A model generated the notes under the pieces. It did not search any database, was not told the DNA's origin, and saw only the letters and a program-made list of their open reading frames with translations. Below are positions 33,486 through 44,583 of a DNA stretch of 64,000 nt, in pieces. A program made the translations under genes and the position numbers. The DNA comes from Talinum fruticosum (Eukaryota > Streptophyta > Magnoliopsida > Caryophyllales > Talinaceae): contig JAITYX010000125.1 in assembly GCA_021018815.1 (NCBI GenBank), positions 868,001-932,000 on the forward strand. Reading direction: 5' to 3'. Every line of letters begins with the position of its first letter. The first letter of the stretch is position 1.

Positions 33486-33985
33486 TCACTTTTTTCCAGC
33501 TAATTTTTTTCTAGCTAATTTTCTTAGAATCAAATAGAGCCTTAGGGTTTCTCCCCTTCTTGTGAGTCTTATTTCACGCCTTTGTATGAGTTATTTCTCT
33601 TACTAATACGTGTAAGTTTTATTAGTGTTTTCGATAGGATGATATATTTTTATATTTTTATCAATTAATTTCATTAATTTTGATTGAGAATGATTCAACA
33701 ATAGAATTTCATATGGCTCGATCAAAGTGATATTTCATTCGATTGATCTATTATATCACATAGAGATCTATTCTATGAAGTTACACAATAGCTCTTGCCA
33801 ATGTTCGGGAAAGACATATTAAAGTCGAAGAACACGATTTGTGGCCAAATTAATACTGCAAATATAGAGCCGAGCGGAAGTATATTTACCATTAACTTTG
33901 TCGAAATAGAGATTTTTTTTGTTATTTTAGATTCATTCTTATTAGACAATTATCTTTTAAGATGCCGTATGACTTTCTATTAATG
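33486..33985. other. non-coding interval between CACTA element and LINE
   Basis: AT-rich. From the TCA duplication to about 33532 it could be the right end of the MITE-like unit (ending TTAGAATCAAATAG). Then AGCCTTAGGGTTTCTCCCCTTC resembles the TTCTCC-rich host sequence at 25745-25800. No gene seen. Confidence 0.3.
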
Positions 33986-36247
33986 AAATTTCTCTGTCTA
34001 TAAAAAAGAAAAATTTAGACAAGGTGACCCTCTGTCACTATACTTGTGTAATTTTTGTATGGATGTTTTGGCATATAGAATTCATCACGCTGCAATGCAA
34101 CCAAAATTTGGAATTGGAATTAAAAAATTTTCCACAATAGTAGAAATTATCTTGTTTACTTTTAGCGAATGATAGTCTTTTCTTTTGTAAGATTAATTGT
34201 GAAACGTGTATTTAGCTTCATAACATTATGAATGACTTTTGTAACTAGTGGGGCCAACTCATTAGTTTTCAAAAGTCACCTTTAGTTTTTCAAAAATACT
34301 ACTTACGCTAATAGAACCATGGTTTCCTTAGTTTTTAATATACCATATAGAGATTCTTTGGGAAACTATCTAGGTTGTCCTATATTTCGAGGAAGGGTTA
34401 CTATATCCACTTTCTCGCATATCTTAACAAAAGCGGATAGTAAATTGCAGAACTGGAAAGCTAATTCACTTTCAAAGGTAGGTAAAGCTGTTCTTATTCG
34501 GTTTAATCTTAGATCTTTACCTGCTCATACTATGCGAGTGTTTCAAACTTCCGAAAAGTATAACTAATTCACTTAATAAGATTAATCTTGATTTATTTTT
34601 TTGGAAAAAATCTCATGATGTTAAAGGATTACCAATGATGTCTTGGGATAAAATATGTGCTCCAAAGAAGTTAGGAGGGTTGGGTTTAAGAAAATCAGAA
34701 ATAGTTAACCAAGCCTTTCTATGTAAACTTATATGGAAATATTCTAATGATGATGACAATTTCTTGGTAAAAATTATGAGATCCAAAAATTCATTATTTA
34801 TGGATTTTTCTCAAGAAAAATTAAACCTTCGACTCTTAGGCTTGGAAATGTTTACTCAAGGAAAGGGATCTTTTTTAAAAAGGGGTTAAGATGGAAAATA
34901 GGCAAAGATAAGACAACAAAATTCTGGTATGATACTTCGTGTAGTAATCTAAGGATACTTGAATTATCATGATCTGTAGTCATCAAAATAGTTCATCCTT
35001 GGATGCAACAGTTAGTGAATGTACTACACCAGCAAAGGAGTGAGATCTTGTACGTCTTAGTTCCTTTTTTCTAACTAATATTTGTTAATTAATTAAGACT
35101 ATCCCCTTACTCGCTCATGATATTGGAGACTCTACTTGTTGGGGTCTGTCTAGTAGTGGTAAGTTCACTACAAAGGCATCTACATGTAATGCACAGAATA
35201 CTCCCTCTAATTTATCAACATGGGAATTTGTTTGGATATGGAATATGGATAATATGCCCAAATTAAAAATTTTTATGTGGCAAATAGAACGTAATGCTTT
35301 ATCCACACATGATAATCTTGCTAAAAGAGGTATAAACATTAACCCTATATGTCCGTTGTGTCAAGATAATTGTAAATTGATTAATCATCTTTTTCCACAA
35401 TGTTCCTATATAAAGGAAACCTCAGCATAAGTGGCTGGAAGTAAACATAAGTCAATTACGGAACTTATCTTTGAATGACATAATTAATAGGTTTAGGATC
35501 TTGGAAAAATCAAATCAAATTATCCGAATTGTTCATTTGTTATGGAGTATATGAAAAAGTTGGAATGAAACTATTTTTAATTATGGAAATTATAGTTCTT
35601 TTGCTACGATATACGGGGCCAAAACATTATAGGCGAGAATGGAGGGCCGGAAGCAAAGCTGGATCACTATATCAATCCATATTTCTTTTTTTCATCTACC
35701 ATTACCCACTACTTCGCTCATTTTGTCAATTGGCACAAGCCACCAGGGAGGTACATTAAAATCAACTTTGGTGGATCGAAATCATCATCATCAACTGTGG
35801 GAGGATTCGTGAGCAAAAGTTGGGATGAAAGATTTATTCAAGTCGGGACGTCTATTTTGGGACTAGCATTATTTTTAGTAGCGAAACGTGCGCTATGTGA
35901 AATGGAGTATGAGCAGTAGTGCAAGCGGGGTTTCGCTCAATTGTTTTGGAAGGAGACAATCAAGTTGTCATTAAAGAGATTAAAGGCAAGATACCGGTGC
36001 CACTGGGAAATTCGGACACTTATTCATGACACACGATGTTATCTTCGAAGATGCAATCAAGTTTTAATCAATCATACGTTCGAGAGAAGGGAATGGGGCC
36101 GCAAACTAGGTGACAAAGTTTGATCTCAATATTTCTTCCTCCTTTAGTTGGTTATTTATTCCTTCTTCTTCCTTTCTGTCCATTTTAATGGAGGACAACT
36201 TAGGTTGTGTCACTTATCTTTTTTTTTTTTAAAGTTAAAAAAAAAAA
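33986..36247 (+). mobile_element. L1-type LINE with RNase H, 5' truncated
   Basis: This non-LTR retrotransposon begins within its reverse transcriptase and ends in an A-rich run at 36238-36247. Domains in order on the plus strand: reverse transcriptase palm (about 34010), thumb region, zinc-binding zf-RVT (35240-35430) and RNase H (35750-36000). No target duplication was found by eye. The 5' truncation is the usual outcome for LINEs. Confidence 0.8.
34005..36060 (+). pseudogene. LINE reverse transcriptase, zf-RVT and RNase H
   Basis: Blocks seen in turn: FRQGDPLSLYLCNFCMDVLA (near 34012; family FRQGDPLSPYLF), DSLGNYLGCPIFRGRVTI (34350-34400), FSHILTKADSKLQNWKANSL (34410-34470), SWDKICAPKKLGGLGLRKSE (34638-34700). 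Then come WNMDNMPKLKIFMWQIERNA and NPICPLCQDNCKLINHLF, the zinc-binding part with Cys and His. Last is the RNase H start INFGGSKSSSSTVGGFVSKS, where the first catalytic Asp of the family (NFDGS) is Gly. Frameshifts and stops between blocks show it is dead. Confidence 0.82.
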
Positions 36248-36607
36248 GCAAACCTATATTTATAGAAAGAATGTTATGGACGTCGTCTAAAAAGCTAAGT
36301 CAAACATCAACTCAAATTCTATTATTGTTAACCTTTTTGCCTCTTAAAAACCAAAAACCCTAGGCACTTTTAACCCCCTATTACTGTAGCATACAGGAGA
36401 GAGAGAGAGAGAGATAGAGAGTGAAAGTGAGACAAAAGGATAGACAACGGGAGAGATGTTTGTCTCCCCTTCCTCCTTCAAGCCTTCTTCATCTTCTACT
36501 CCTCTTCTTCCTCCTCCTTCAGCAACTTCTTCATCTTCTACTCATGTTCTTCCTCCTTCGGCGGCTTTATCATGTTCATCAAACCAAGTAGATTTGTTGG
36601 TTTCATA
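36248..36607. other. non-coding interval with (GA)n and CT-rich repeats
   Basis: It holds a short (GA)n run at about 36401-36420 and an imperfect tandem of CTTCCTCCTTCnnCnnCTTCTTCATCTTCTACTC phrases (36470-36560). No gene recognised. Confidence 0.5.
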
Positions 36608-36915
36608 GTACTATAGAAATGACTTTTTATTACGGGTCTTTTACAATGCTTAAAAACAAAAACCCTACTAAAAATTGAGGCGATGGCATTTGTGTAAATA
36701 AAATTCACCTATTACTATGGTTGTTTAGTTGAACCATGGTAATAGGTTAGGTTTTGACTTTTTAATACGGTTCACTAGAAGAACCATAGTAAAAGTCTGT
36801 TCGATGAAAGAACCATAGTAATTACTACGATTCTCTCCTTGAACTATATTAAAAAGTCTATCGCATTTTTATGGGGTCAAGTTAATCGTAGTACTAACAC
36901 ATGTAAACTTAACCC

Positions 36916-36953
<38 letters not shown>

Positions 36954-38259
36954 CTCTCTCTCTCTCTCTCGGTCTCCTTCATTCTCTCATTTATTACTAA
37001 TGCTTAAGTTTACTTCAAATCGCCAACTTTAAAACCCTAAATTACATTCTCTCTCTCCTAAACTTTAGATCTGTTGCCTTTTCCTCTCCTTTCTCTCTCC
37101 TCTTCCCCATCCTCATCCTTTTCTTCTCTCTCACTTTCTCTTAACCTAAGCCCATGCCCAACCCGAGTCGTCGACGAGCCTCCTAGTGCCCGAGTGATAT
37201 CGTCTCTCTCACCTCCTTCAAGGACAAAGTCTCGGTAAAAAGAGAGAGAGAGAGAGAGATGGAGGTAGAATGCCCTCTAGTTCGGATGTGCATCAAGGCT
37301 GCAGATGAGACCAGAGACGTTGTTGAGCGAAGGCGCACTCTTCAACAGACTCCCTTCTCTCACAGCCTCCCCCTTCTTCACCGCCATCTCCATTGCCACC
37401 TTCTTTGTCCTTGTTTTCTCAAGAGAGTTCCCTTCACAATTTCATCAATGCTTGATTTTCTCTCTCTTTCACCTCCTGTTGAGCTTGTCTAAAATTTGTC
37501 CGCCAATTTTGCTCTATTTCGATCCCTAATGCTGATGATTGTGATTTTGCTATTTAATATTATAGTTTTGAATGATTTGGTTGATTATCTTGTGGTTAGG
37601 GTGATTTTATTTCACAGATTTCTTAGCTTATTTCATTTTTATTCATTTTGTTTACATTTTGCTTCTATTTTTTATATCGTAAAATTCGACCTCTTATTTC
37701 GGATCCGACTTGTTATCATCAACGACATCAACATCGAGTTCATGGCTAAACTCTCATTCTTCTCATCGACTTTTAGTTTTCTTGACTTAGCTTTTTTTTT
37801 CATTCATTTTTCTTTACTCTCTTCTTCAACTTTTAGTTTTAGATCTCAAAATTTCATTTGAGTTCGATTATGCTCGTTATTCAAATCTATTCTAGTGTTC
37901 GAATCTGAGCTTGATTTTGCTATTTACTATGAACTTGGGGATCTGTTTCCGTTGATTGAGTAGAAACTTCGTTTAAGGGAGGTGGGCGATTTTCACTACG
38001 GTTCTTTGGATGAATCGGTCTAAAAGGCTTGGTCAAACAAGCCTTTGACTATGGTCCATCCAAAGAAGCGTAGTAAAAGCCTTGTTTGACCAAGCCTTTT
38101 ACTATGGTTCGTCCAAAGAACCGTAGTAATAGGTTTTCTTTTACTACGGTTCTGAACTCTAGTAAAAGATACTTACCTACTATTACATTCACATAGATGA
38201 CGCCTAGCAACGGTAATAAAAGGTCATTTTGAATCGTAGTAAAAGGTCATCCCTTAGCT
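36608..38259. mobile_element. short non-autonomous CACTA-like element
   Basis: The left end reads ACTATAGAAATGACTTTTTA and the right end, read inward, GCTAAGGGATGACCTTTTAC: imperfect inverted repeats. Inside both ends are alternating copies of ACTATGGTTC and GAACCATAGTA (36710-36880; 37990-38250), the same arrangement as in the larger CACTA element. No transposase is visible. The middle has (CT)n runs, gene-leader-like sequence and a weak open frame at 37259-37492, possibly a captured gene fragment. The outermost CACTA bases have decayed, so the boundaries are approximate. Confidence 0.55.
36917..36970. repeat. (CT)n microsatellite
   Basis: Long TC dinucleotide run interrupted once (CATTCTCTC) inside the CACTA-like element. 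A matching (GA)n run is at 37241-37259. Confidence 0.9.
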
Positions 38260-40403
38260 ATTTTCCTTCCACTTTTCTATCTCCTATTTCTTTTACTATC
38301 AATATCTTTTTGATCTCCTATTTCTTCTACAATCAAGGGGAACCATGGATGAAATCACCAAAACCATGAACAGGATGAAGCTTTGAGTTTTTCTTTTTTT
38401 AAAAAAAATTGAGATTTATATTAAGGATAAATTTCGATTCACCCACGGTTCGCCCCGTCAAATCGTATTCGTGTTGAGCGCTTTTGGCCCAATCCATCTG
38501 GTTCAATGCTTCGATGGGCCAATTAGCATGTTCGAGACAGGATCCATGTCCGGTTCCGGTTGAAGCGGTCGAACCGCTCGACTCGATATGCTTCTCGTAA
38601 TATAGGTTGGAAGGAGTTGGAAGATAGTTATAAGGTTAGTCATAAAAGGTTGTAAGGAGTTGTAAGTAGTTGTAAATAGCACCGAAAAATTTCGACCCGA
38701 ATACCCGAATTTGTCTAACCGAAACTCGGGTATGATCATCAATTATTCGTCCGAATTTTAAATTCGGATGCAATTTTTTCCTAGTTTTGTTGTCCATGCA
38801 CTATTTTGATCCGAACTTAGACTTATCCGATTTGTTCGACCCTAAAAAAACCAAGTATCGGACAAAATATTATTCGAATTTTAGTTATTGATCAATTTGT
38901 TCGACTGGATTTGACCCGGACTTTAATTTTTGCCAACGCTAGCATTAATAATCTGTAAATAAATGCAAGGAGTTATACGAAACTGTAAGCTAAAACTAAA
39001 AAAAAAAGATCTTAAGGTTGTGAGCAACTATGAGAAGTTAAACCATTTTCTAACAAGTTATGCAAAGAAATTGGGGCGGGTTGTGGACTCGAGCCATCAT
39101 TGGTGGACCCAAGGTGGGGTCGGTTGGGTCAACTGACCCCCTTTAATAAAACCCAAAATGTTATATAACGAGATGATAGTAAGCAAATGTGGATAGATGA
39201 GTTAGTAAAGGTTTTAGAATGCAAAGGAGAAGGGAAGGGTTCGAATCCTTCTACTGACGACTTCCTCTTTTTTCAAAATCCAAATTTTGAACTCCCTTCC
39301 CTTTTATTTCATCTTGTTGCGCAGTAGCCAAACCCATGATTTCTTTTTCTACGCTACCCCCACCACAGCCGGTTACCGCCACCCACAAAAGCGTTGCGGC
39401 ATCGGTGCCACCGCTGTCGCGGCCCATGCCCACCACCGCCATCTGTGCTAGCCCAGTCGGAGCCGCCCGGCCTACCCCTCTTGCGCTTCTACTCTACGCA
39501 CCTCCTCCCTCTCCCCACTCTCTCTCTCTCTCTCTCCAGCCCACCACACTACGGCTAGTGGTCGCCAACACCGGCCCCAAACATCTGCGAGTACACCACC
39601 GCCACTGCCCGGCCGCCCGCCTAGCGTCTTTGTCACGGCACGTCGACACACCCTCTCCTCTCCCGCACCACACTCTCTCCTTCTCTCCAAATCTGTTAGT
39701 TCACTAACTTCTAAAATTTTTAATTTTATTTCAATTTAAGCTTTAATTTGTGTGATATTAGGTTTAATTTCTCCGATTTTATTCTTAATTATGTTATTTC
39801 ATTGATTTTTCAATTTCACTTTATTCATTATTTAGACCAATTTCACGGTAGAGGTTTGATTTTTATTGTTAAATTCTTATTATATGTCAAAATGTTTAGA
39901 TATTTTAAAAAGATAGTTATAGAATCCTCCATTCCTTCAAGTTCTAAATCCAAAAATTCACCCCCTCCTTAGATTCCGATTATAGGCCAAAATGAGGACT
40001 CGACAAGGACAATTGCATTAGATGTAATGTTATCGTTATGTAATATTAATTTTAAAAATAGATGTTAACTTTTGTATTGTGTACATTGTTATTTAATTTA
40101 TTTCGACCCTCTTCCTTAAATTCCCGGGTGCTGTCAATGTGAGCCATAAGCCCGAGTCCTCAAGCGCAACTAAAGTATTCAAAAAATAACCTTATTTTTC
40201 ATGTGTTCCTATTGCCTTTCATGCAATTAGTCACCTTTTTTTTTTAATTGAAATGAAATTTTATTATACCAAAAATTTAATTTTATGATCTAGAGTTATA
40301 AATGCAAAAATTATGCTTGTTTTTATGGTTCATTTCTCTTTCTCTTGATTCTCTTTTTGTTTTTGGGGAGTAGTTACTACTATTATTTGTTGTATTTCAT
40401 TAT
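38260..40403. other. non-coding region with degraded repeats
   Basis: No recognisable gene. It includes an imperfect duplication of a GATCTCCTATTTCTT phrase (38275-38335), a possible tRNA-like SINE relic (39170-39300) and a C-rich stretch (39345-39670). The last encodes a Pro/Ala/Thr-rich open frame on the plus strand and Gly-rich ones on the minus strand; composition explains these better than selection does. Confidence 0.4.
39175..39300 (+). repeat. possible tRNA-derived SINE relic
   Basis: GGTTCGAATCC at about 39238-39248 is a perfect match to the B-box consensus of RNA polymerase III promoters. About 40 bp upstream, GATGAGTTAGTAAAGG is a loose A-box-like stretch. No cloverleaf can be folded by eye, and no A-rich tail with target duplication was found. 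Confidence 0.25.
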
Positions 40404-41987
40404 TGAAGACTCGAGACATCGCCTAACACATTTACGAGTTGTATCGAAGGAATCGGGTATGAGAATCTCTTAAGTATAGAGTTTTGATTCCAAGGCATTC
40501 TCAATATTACTAGAAACTTTTCTGAGTAATATAGTATATTTTCTAAGTGATATAGCATTTACTTCAAGTATTCTTGATTGTCTCTTTGTGACTCGGAAAA
40601 CGAGATATTTGTATCTCACTCGGTTCCGAGTCCCTCATCACTTAGATTTATCGCATGCTTGAATAGACTTATATCTCACTCATATCCGACTTCATGTTTT
40701 AAGTTCTACTTTGTTGGAGTCGAGTGATTCTAGTCTGAATCATACTTAGTCTAGATCAAGTTTGTCTTACTCGATATTCGTTGTGTAACTTGATACTTCG
40801 CTTAGACTAACTCGATGGAATTTTGAGTTTCATGGATATTAGACTCGGAAAATTCCACTCACTTTCGACTCGGATAATTAGTTACTTATTCATCGTAATT
40901 ATTTTATTATCTCGTGTCTAATCTTGGACCAAAGTATTTTATACTTTGAGAACCAAAATTTGATTTACTTTTGTAGGTTATTCAAACGAGGATTCACTTT
41001 TCGAAATACAAAAGTAACCGAGCTTCAAAATGTCAAATCACTAGTAGACATAGCTTTTTCTCTTCTCTGTCCCAGTCCCGAGAAGATTGTGTTAGGGCTG
41101 TCTGTTTCCAAATCTAGAAAACTGAAACACCAAGCTTAACGGTGGTTTCCACCTTATCCTTCAAGACACCGTCGATGGTTTTGGGACTTCCAAGAGAGTT
41201 AAACCATTGCCCAACGTTCATATCACAATGGATACTTTCCGAGCGACTCGAAAGCTCTTGTCAACGGCCACAAAGGACTCTCGGTCACCAGAAGGAGATA
41301 ACGGCTACTCTGCGTGGTCATCTTTAAATAGGAGCCAACTTTCAAGACTTGAAGATTGCCGAACCTATTGTTAATACACGTACTTGAGCAAAGTCATTGT
41401 ATTCATTCTCAATCTTCTACTTACAACTCCCAATCTGTAATTCATTACTTTCGAGTTGTAAGGTCTTGTACTTAGTTACAACACTTTCTTACTTTCGAGT
41501 AAGGTCCCTTGACTAAGGTGTAAAGGTTAACTCAGCTTAGTTGTCCCCAGCTGTAAGGGTTATCTCAGCTAGGAAGTACTAGATCGGATAAGAGAATTTT
41601 TGAATCTAGGAAAACTTGTAAAGAGTTGTCTAAGGGAGCAACTCGAGTACAGTCAGTCTAGGTATTTTGTGGACTCAAAATAGTGGATTTGACTTTGTGC
41701 TTGGACTAGCACGATCCGTGGTTTTTGCCCCACGAGGGTTTCCACGTAATTCCTATGTCTTCACTTTCGAGTTCATTCTAGACTCAAACGAGTCTCAAAG
41801 CTTCGTTTAAACTCGCTTCATTACTATCTATTGCAATTCGAGTTCAAACTTTTCTAACTCTTCTTTTCACTCGGAATCCATTTGCATTTCTACTTTGGCA
41901 AAAGAGTCGGATTTTTAACGAAAATTTTCCATCACCCTATTCACCTCCCCTCTAGGGTGACTCAAACTCTCCCCGAGCAAACCTTCA
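40404..41987 (+). repeat. solo LTR of SIRE-like copia family (copy F)
   Basis: It runs from TGAAGACTCGAGACATC to GCAAACCTTCA, 1584 bp, sense strand plus, with perfect ATTAT duplications (40399-40403 and 41988-41992). Its TATA region reads CTTTAAATAG (near 41322-41331), one change from the other copies. No internal sequence is attached. Confidence 0.92.
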
Positions 41988-42592
41988 ATTATGATCGATA
42001 ATGGTAGTTGAAGGTTTATAAATGGAGTTTTAAAGAAAAGGGATTAAGGTTAGGGGCCTCAAATTTTTTTCAATTTTGTCTTTTCATATCTAATCATACT
42101 CTTGTCGGAAATTAGTTCTAAATATTTGTTTCATCAAACATTAACAAGTTAAAAAAATAATACCAAAATTGAAAGATAAAAATAACATTTTTACATATAT
42201 CCCGAGAGAAATGTATGATAGTATTTCTACTTATATATGAATGATAGTAAGAAAACAAACTCAACATTGATTTCATTCCACTTCTTGAACCACATGGAGC
42301 TAGCCCCCGAATCTCAAACCCAATCTAACTTGATTTAATTTGTATTGAATCGGGCTTGAAAGATGTTTGAGGTACTTTTCTACAATATTAAAAATTAGAT
42401 TGTCTCATTGAAGTATTGACCAAATCAGTTTGATATATATAAATTTTTGATAGAAATATTATCATATATTGTCCACGATAAATGTATGCATATTTTTTAT
42501 TCATCGAGTTTGTTAGCGTCTTTTATAATAAAACTATTTATTTATATTTATTCATATATGTATTTACTATTCCTTTATGGATTATTGGACAT
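41988..42592. other. AT-rich non-coding interval
   Basis: No gene seen. Near its end (about 42530-42566) is TTTATATTTATTCATATATG, which recurs in the same direction at about 43785-43820 outside the other end of the Mutator-like element. Confidence 0.5.
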
Positions 42593-43773
42593 GAATAATA
42601 TAAACTTTGGGGGTATTGGCCAAATTTAATACGAACAATTTCCTTGACTCGCCAACGGAACTAACTTTAGGGATGTTTCTCAATATCGAACGCCAACGAG
42701 TTTTATGGGTGGCAACTCATCGGGAATGTGACATGGCAAATTTTTGGGGCACGTGTACGGCGAGTCAATTTTTGATTAGATTTGTGAGATTTTAACTTTA
42801 CCTCTCTCTCTTCCCCGCTTTCAAACCGACTCCAAGCCTCTCTCTTCCCACTCACGTCGCTCTCTTCCCCTGCTCTCTCTACTTTCACACTCGACTCCAA
42901 GCAATAGAACGAGAGAGCAGGAAGTGAGAGAAACAGAGAACGAGGGGACGAGAGAGGGACCGAGAGGAATGACACGAGAGAGAGAGAAGAGCGAAGAGGG
43001 AGAATGAGAATGAGACGAGAGGGCTAGAGAGTGATAGAAACAGAGAGCACGAAGCGAGAGAAACAGAGAACGAGGGAACAAGAGGGGGACCGAGAGCAAC
43101 GACATAGAGAGAGTGAAGAGGTAGAGTGAGAACGAGACAAAGGGCTAGAGAGCAATAGAAACATAGAGCGAGGAGCGAGAGAAACGAGAGAACAAGGGGA
43201 CGAGAGAGGGAAGAAAGTAGAGAAGAGGAAAGAGAGAACAACGGAAGCGAGACAGAGAAAGCGAGAGGCCGGCGGGGACGGAGAGAGCGAGAGCGAGGCC
43301 GGAGTAGAGAACGAGAGGCGGGAGGCAAAAAGCGAGAGGAGGAGAATGGGCGACACGAGAAGGGGGACGAGAAGAGCAACAAAGAAGAAGAAATGGGAAT
43401 GGAAGAGTCAAACTCTAAAATTAAAGATTTTTAAAAATTTTTCTAAAAATAAGAAGAAGAAAAAGATGGATGAGATGAAGACAGAAGGTGGTTAATTGCA
43501 TTTAAACATCATTAATTTGAGGGAAAGTAAGCTTTTTGATTTTTTAAAAATTCCTTGCTTAAGTGGCATTAAAATCTCACAAATCCAGTCAAACTCATAA
43601 CTTTGCCGTACACGTGTCCAATAGACTTGCCACGTCACTTTCCCAACAAGTCGCCGCCCATAAAATTCGGTGGCATTCGATATTGGAAAATAGTCCCAAA
43701 GTTAGTTACGTTCGTGAGTTAAGGAAATTGTTCGTATTAAATTTAACCAATACCCTCAAAGTTTGTATTATTC
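42593..43773. mobile_element. Mutator-like (MULE/foldback) element without transposase
   Basis: Long inverted repeats of about 200 bp frame the unit: 42593-42795 starts GAATAATATAAACTTTGGGG, and 43773-43570 read on the other strand starts GGAATAATACAAACTTTGAG. They stay alignable through CACGTGTACGGC to GATTTGTGAGATTTTAA. Long TIRs of this kind are typical of Mutator-like elements. The interior (42800-43560) is a pyrimidine-rich then purine-rich block with tandem repeats and no transposase. A clean 9-bp duplication was not found. Confidence 0.65.
42896..43280. repeat. purine-rich tandem repeat inside the Mutator-like element
   Basis: Three diverged units begin near 42901, 43031 and 43152, each with a phrase like GCAATAGAAACAGAGAGC, giving a spacing of about 120-130 bp. 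Long open frames on the minus strand (for example 43382-42885, Ser/Leu/Arg-rich) are a by-product of this composition. Confidence 0.7.
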
Positions 43774-44583
43774 CAATCCAATATTCCTTTATTTATTTAT
43801 TTATTCATATATGTATCTACTTACTTTCTTTTTACTTAGTTACACGTCTTGTATATTTTCTTATTTCACAGGGATGCCAAAATTTCATACCTCAAACACT
43901 AGCAGCCCTTCCTCCCAGCCAACGCGGTGGCATGGCGGTGAATCAAACTCAAAATCATACAGAGACACTCAATCATATTTAGAACGTTCAGCTTGTTAGG
44001 GTCGTCAGCCATGAATTGAAACTACTTCCGTATACGATTGTTATGCAGATTAACGTATATAATTAACGTCTTTCTATACACGCACGAAAGCTCTTAGCCT
44101 CTTGTACTTATTTTAGGGAAATTTAGTTGCCAAAGCCAGCTATATACAGTTGTATCCAAGTCCAGAAAAACCTTAGATGAGAACGTCCTTCGCATAAACC
44201 ATCAACATCTCAAATAATTGGGGATCCTCTTTCTTATCCAAATCTTCTTTGGGAAACATTCTGTGATAATGCATCAGATGCCTTCCTTGTCCGAAGAAGG
44301 GTAATGCATCCAAATGGACACAGTCAACACAGACCAGCGTAAGATAATCAGAAAACAGAGAGCAAAGGTTGCACGTAAACCCAACTCCTATTAAAGGTAA
44401 AGATGGTGCAACAATTATACACAAACCACCGCCACTTGAGTAAAGGGTCCACTATTAAGAAGGATAACCGTGTCACGCAACAGTGTTGAAGCCAAAAGTT
44501 CCGTAAACACAAAATAGAAAGCAGATGTCTACACCAAGGACACCCATAGGTTACATCATTTTAACCAGATCTAGCCTCTGAGT
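43774..44583. other. interval between Mutator-like element and CacyBP gene, including its likely 3' UTR
   Basis: No separate gene recognised. The part from 44583 down to roughly 44200 lies just after the CacyBP stop and is probably its 3' UTR on the minus strand. I could not pick one polyadenylation signal with confidence. Confidence 0.4.

Noticed and set aside
37259..37492. Open frame beginning MEVECPLVRMCIKAADETRD
   Set aside because: It has some gene-like character but is short, has no recognised domain, and lies inside the CACTA-like element; mentioned only as a possible captured fragment.
39336..39707. 123-codon Pro/Ala-rich open frame on the plus strand
   Set aside because: C-rich low-complexity sequence with no recognisable domain, and similarly open on the other strand.
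42885..43411. Several overlapping minus-strand open frames rich in Ser, Leu and Arg
   Set aside because: They coincide with the purine-rich tandem repeat of the Mutator-like element, and all three frames are open.
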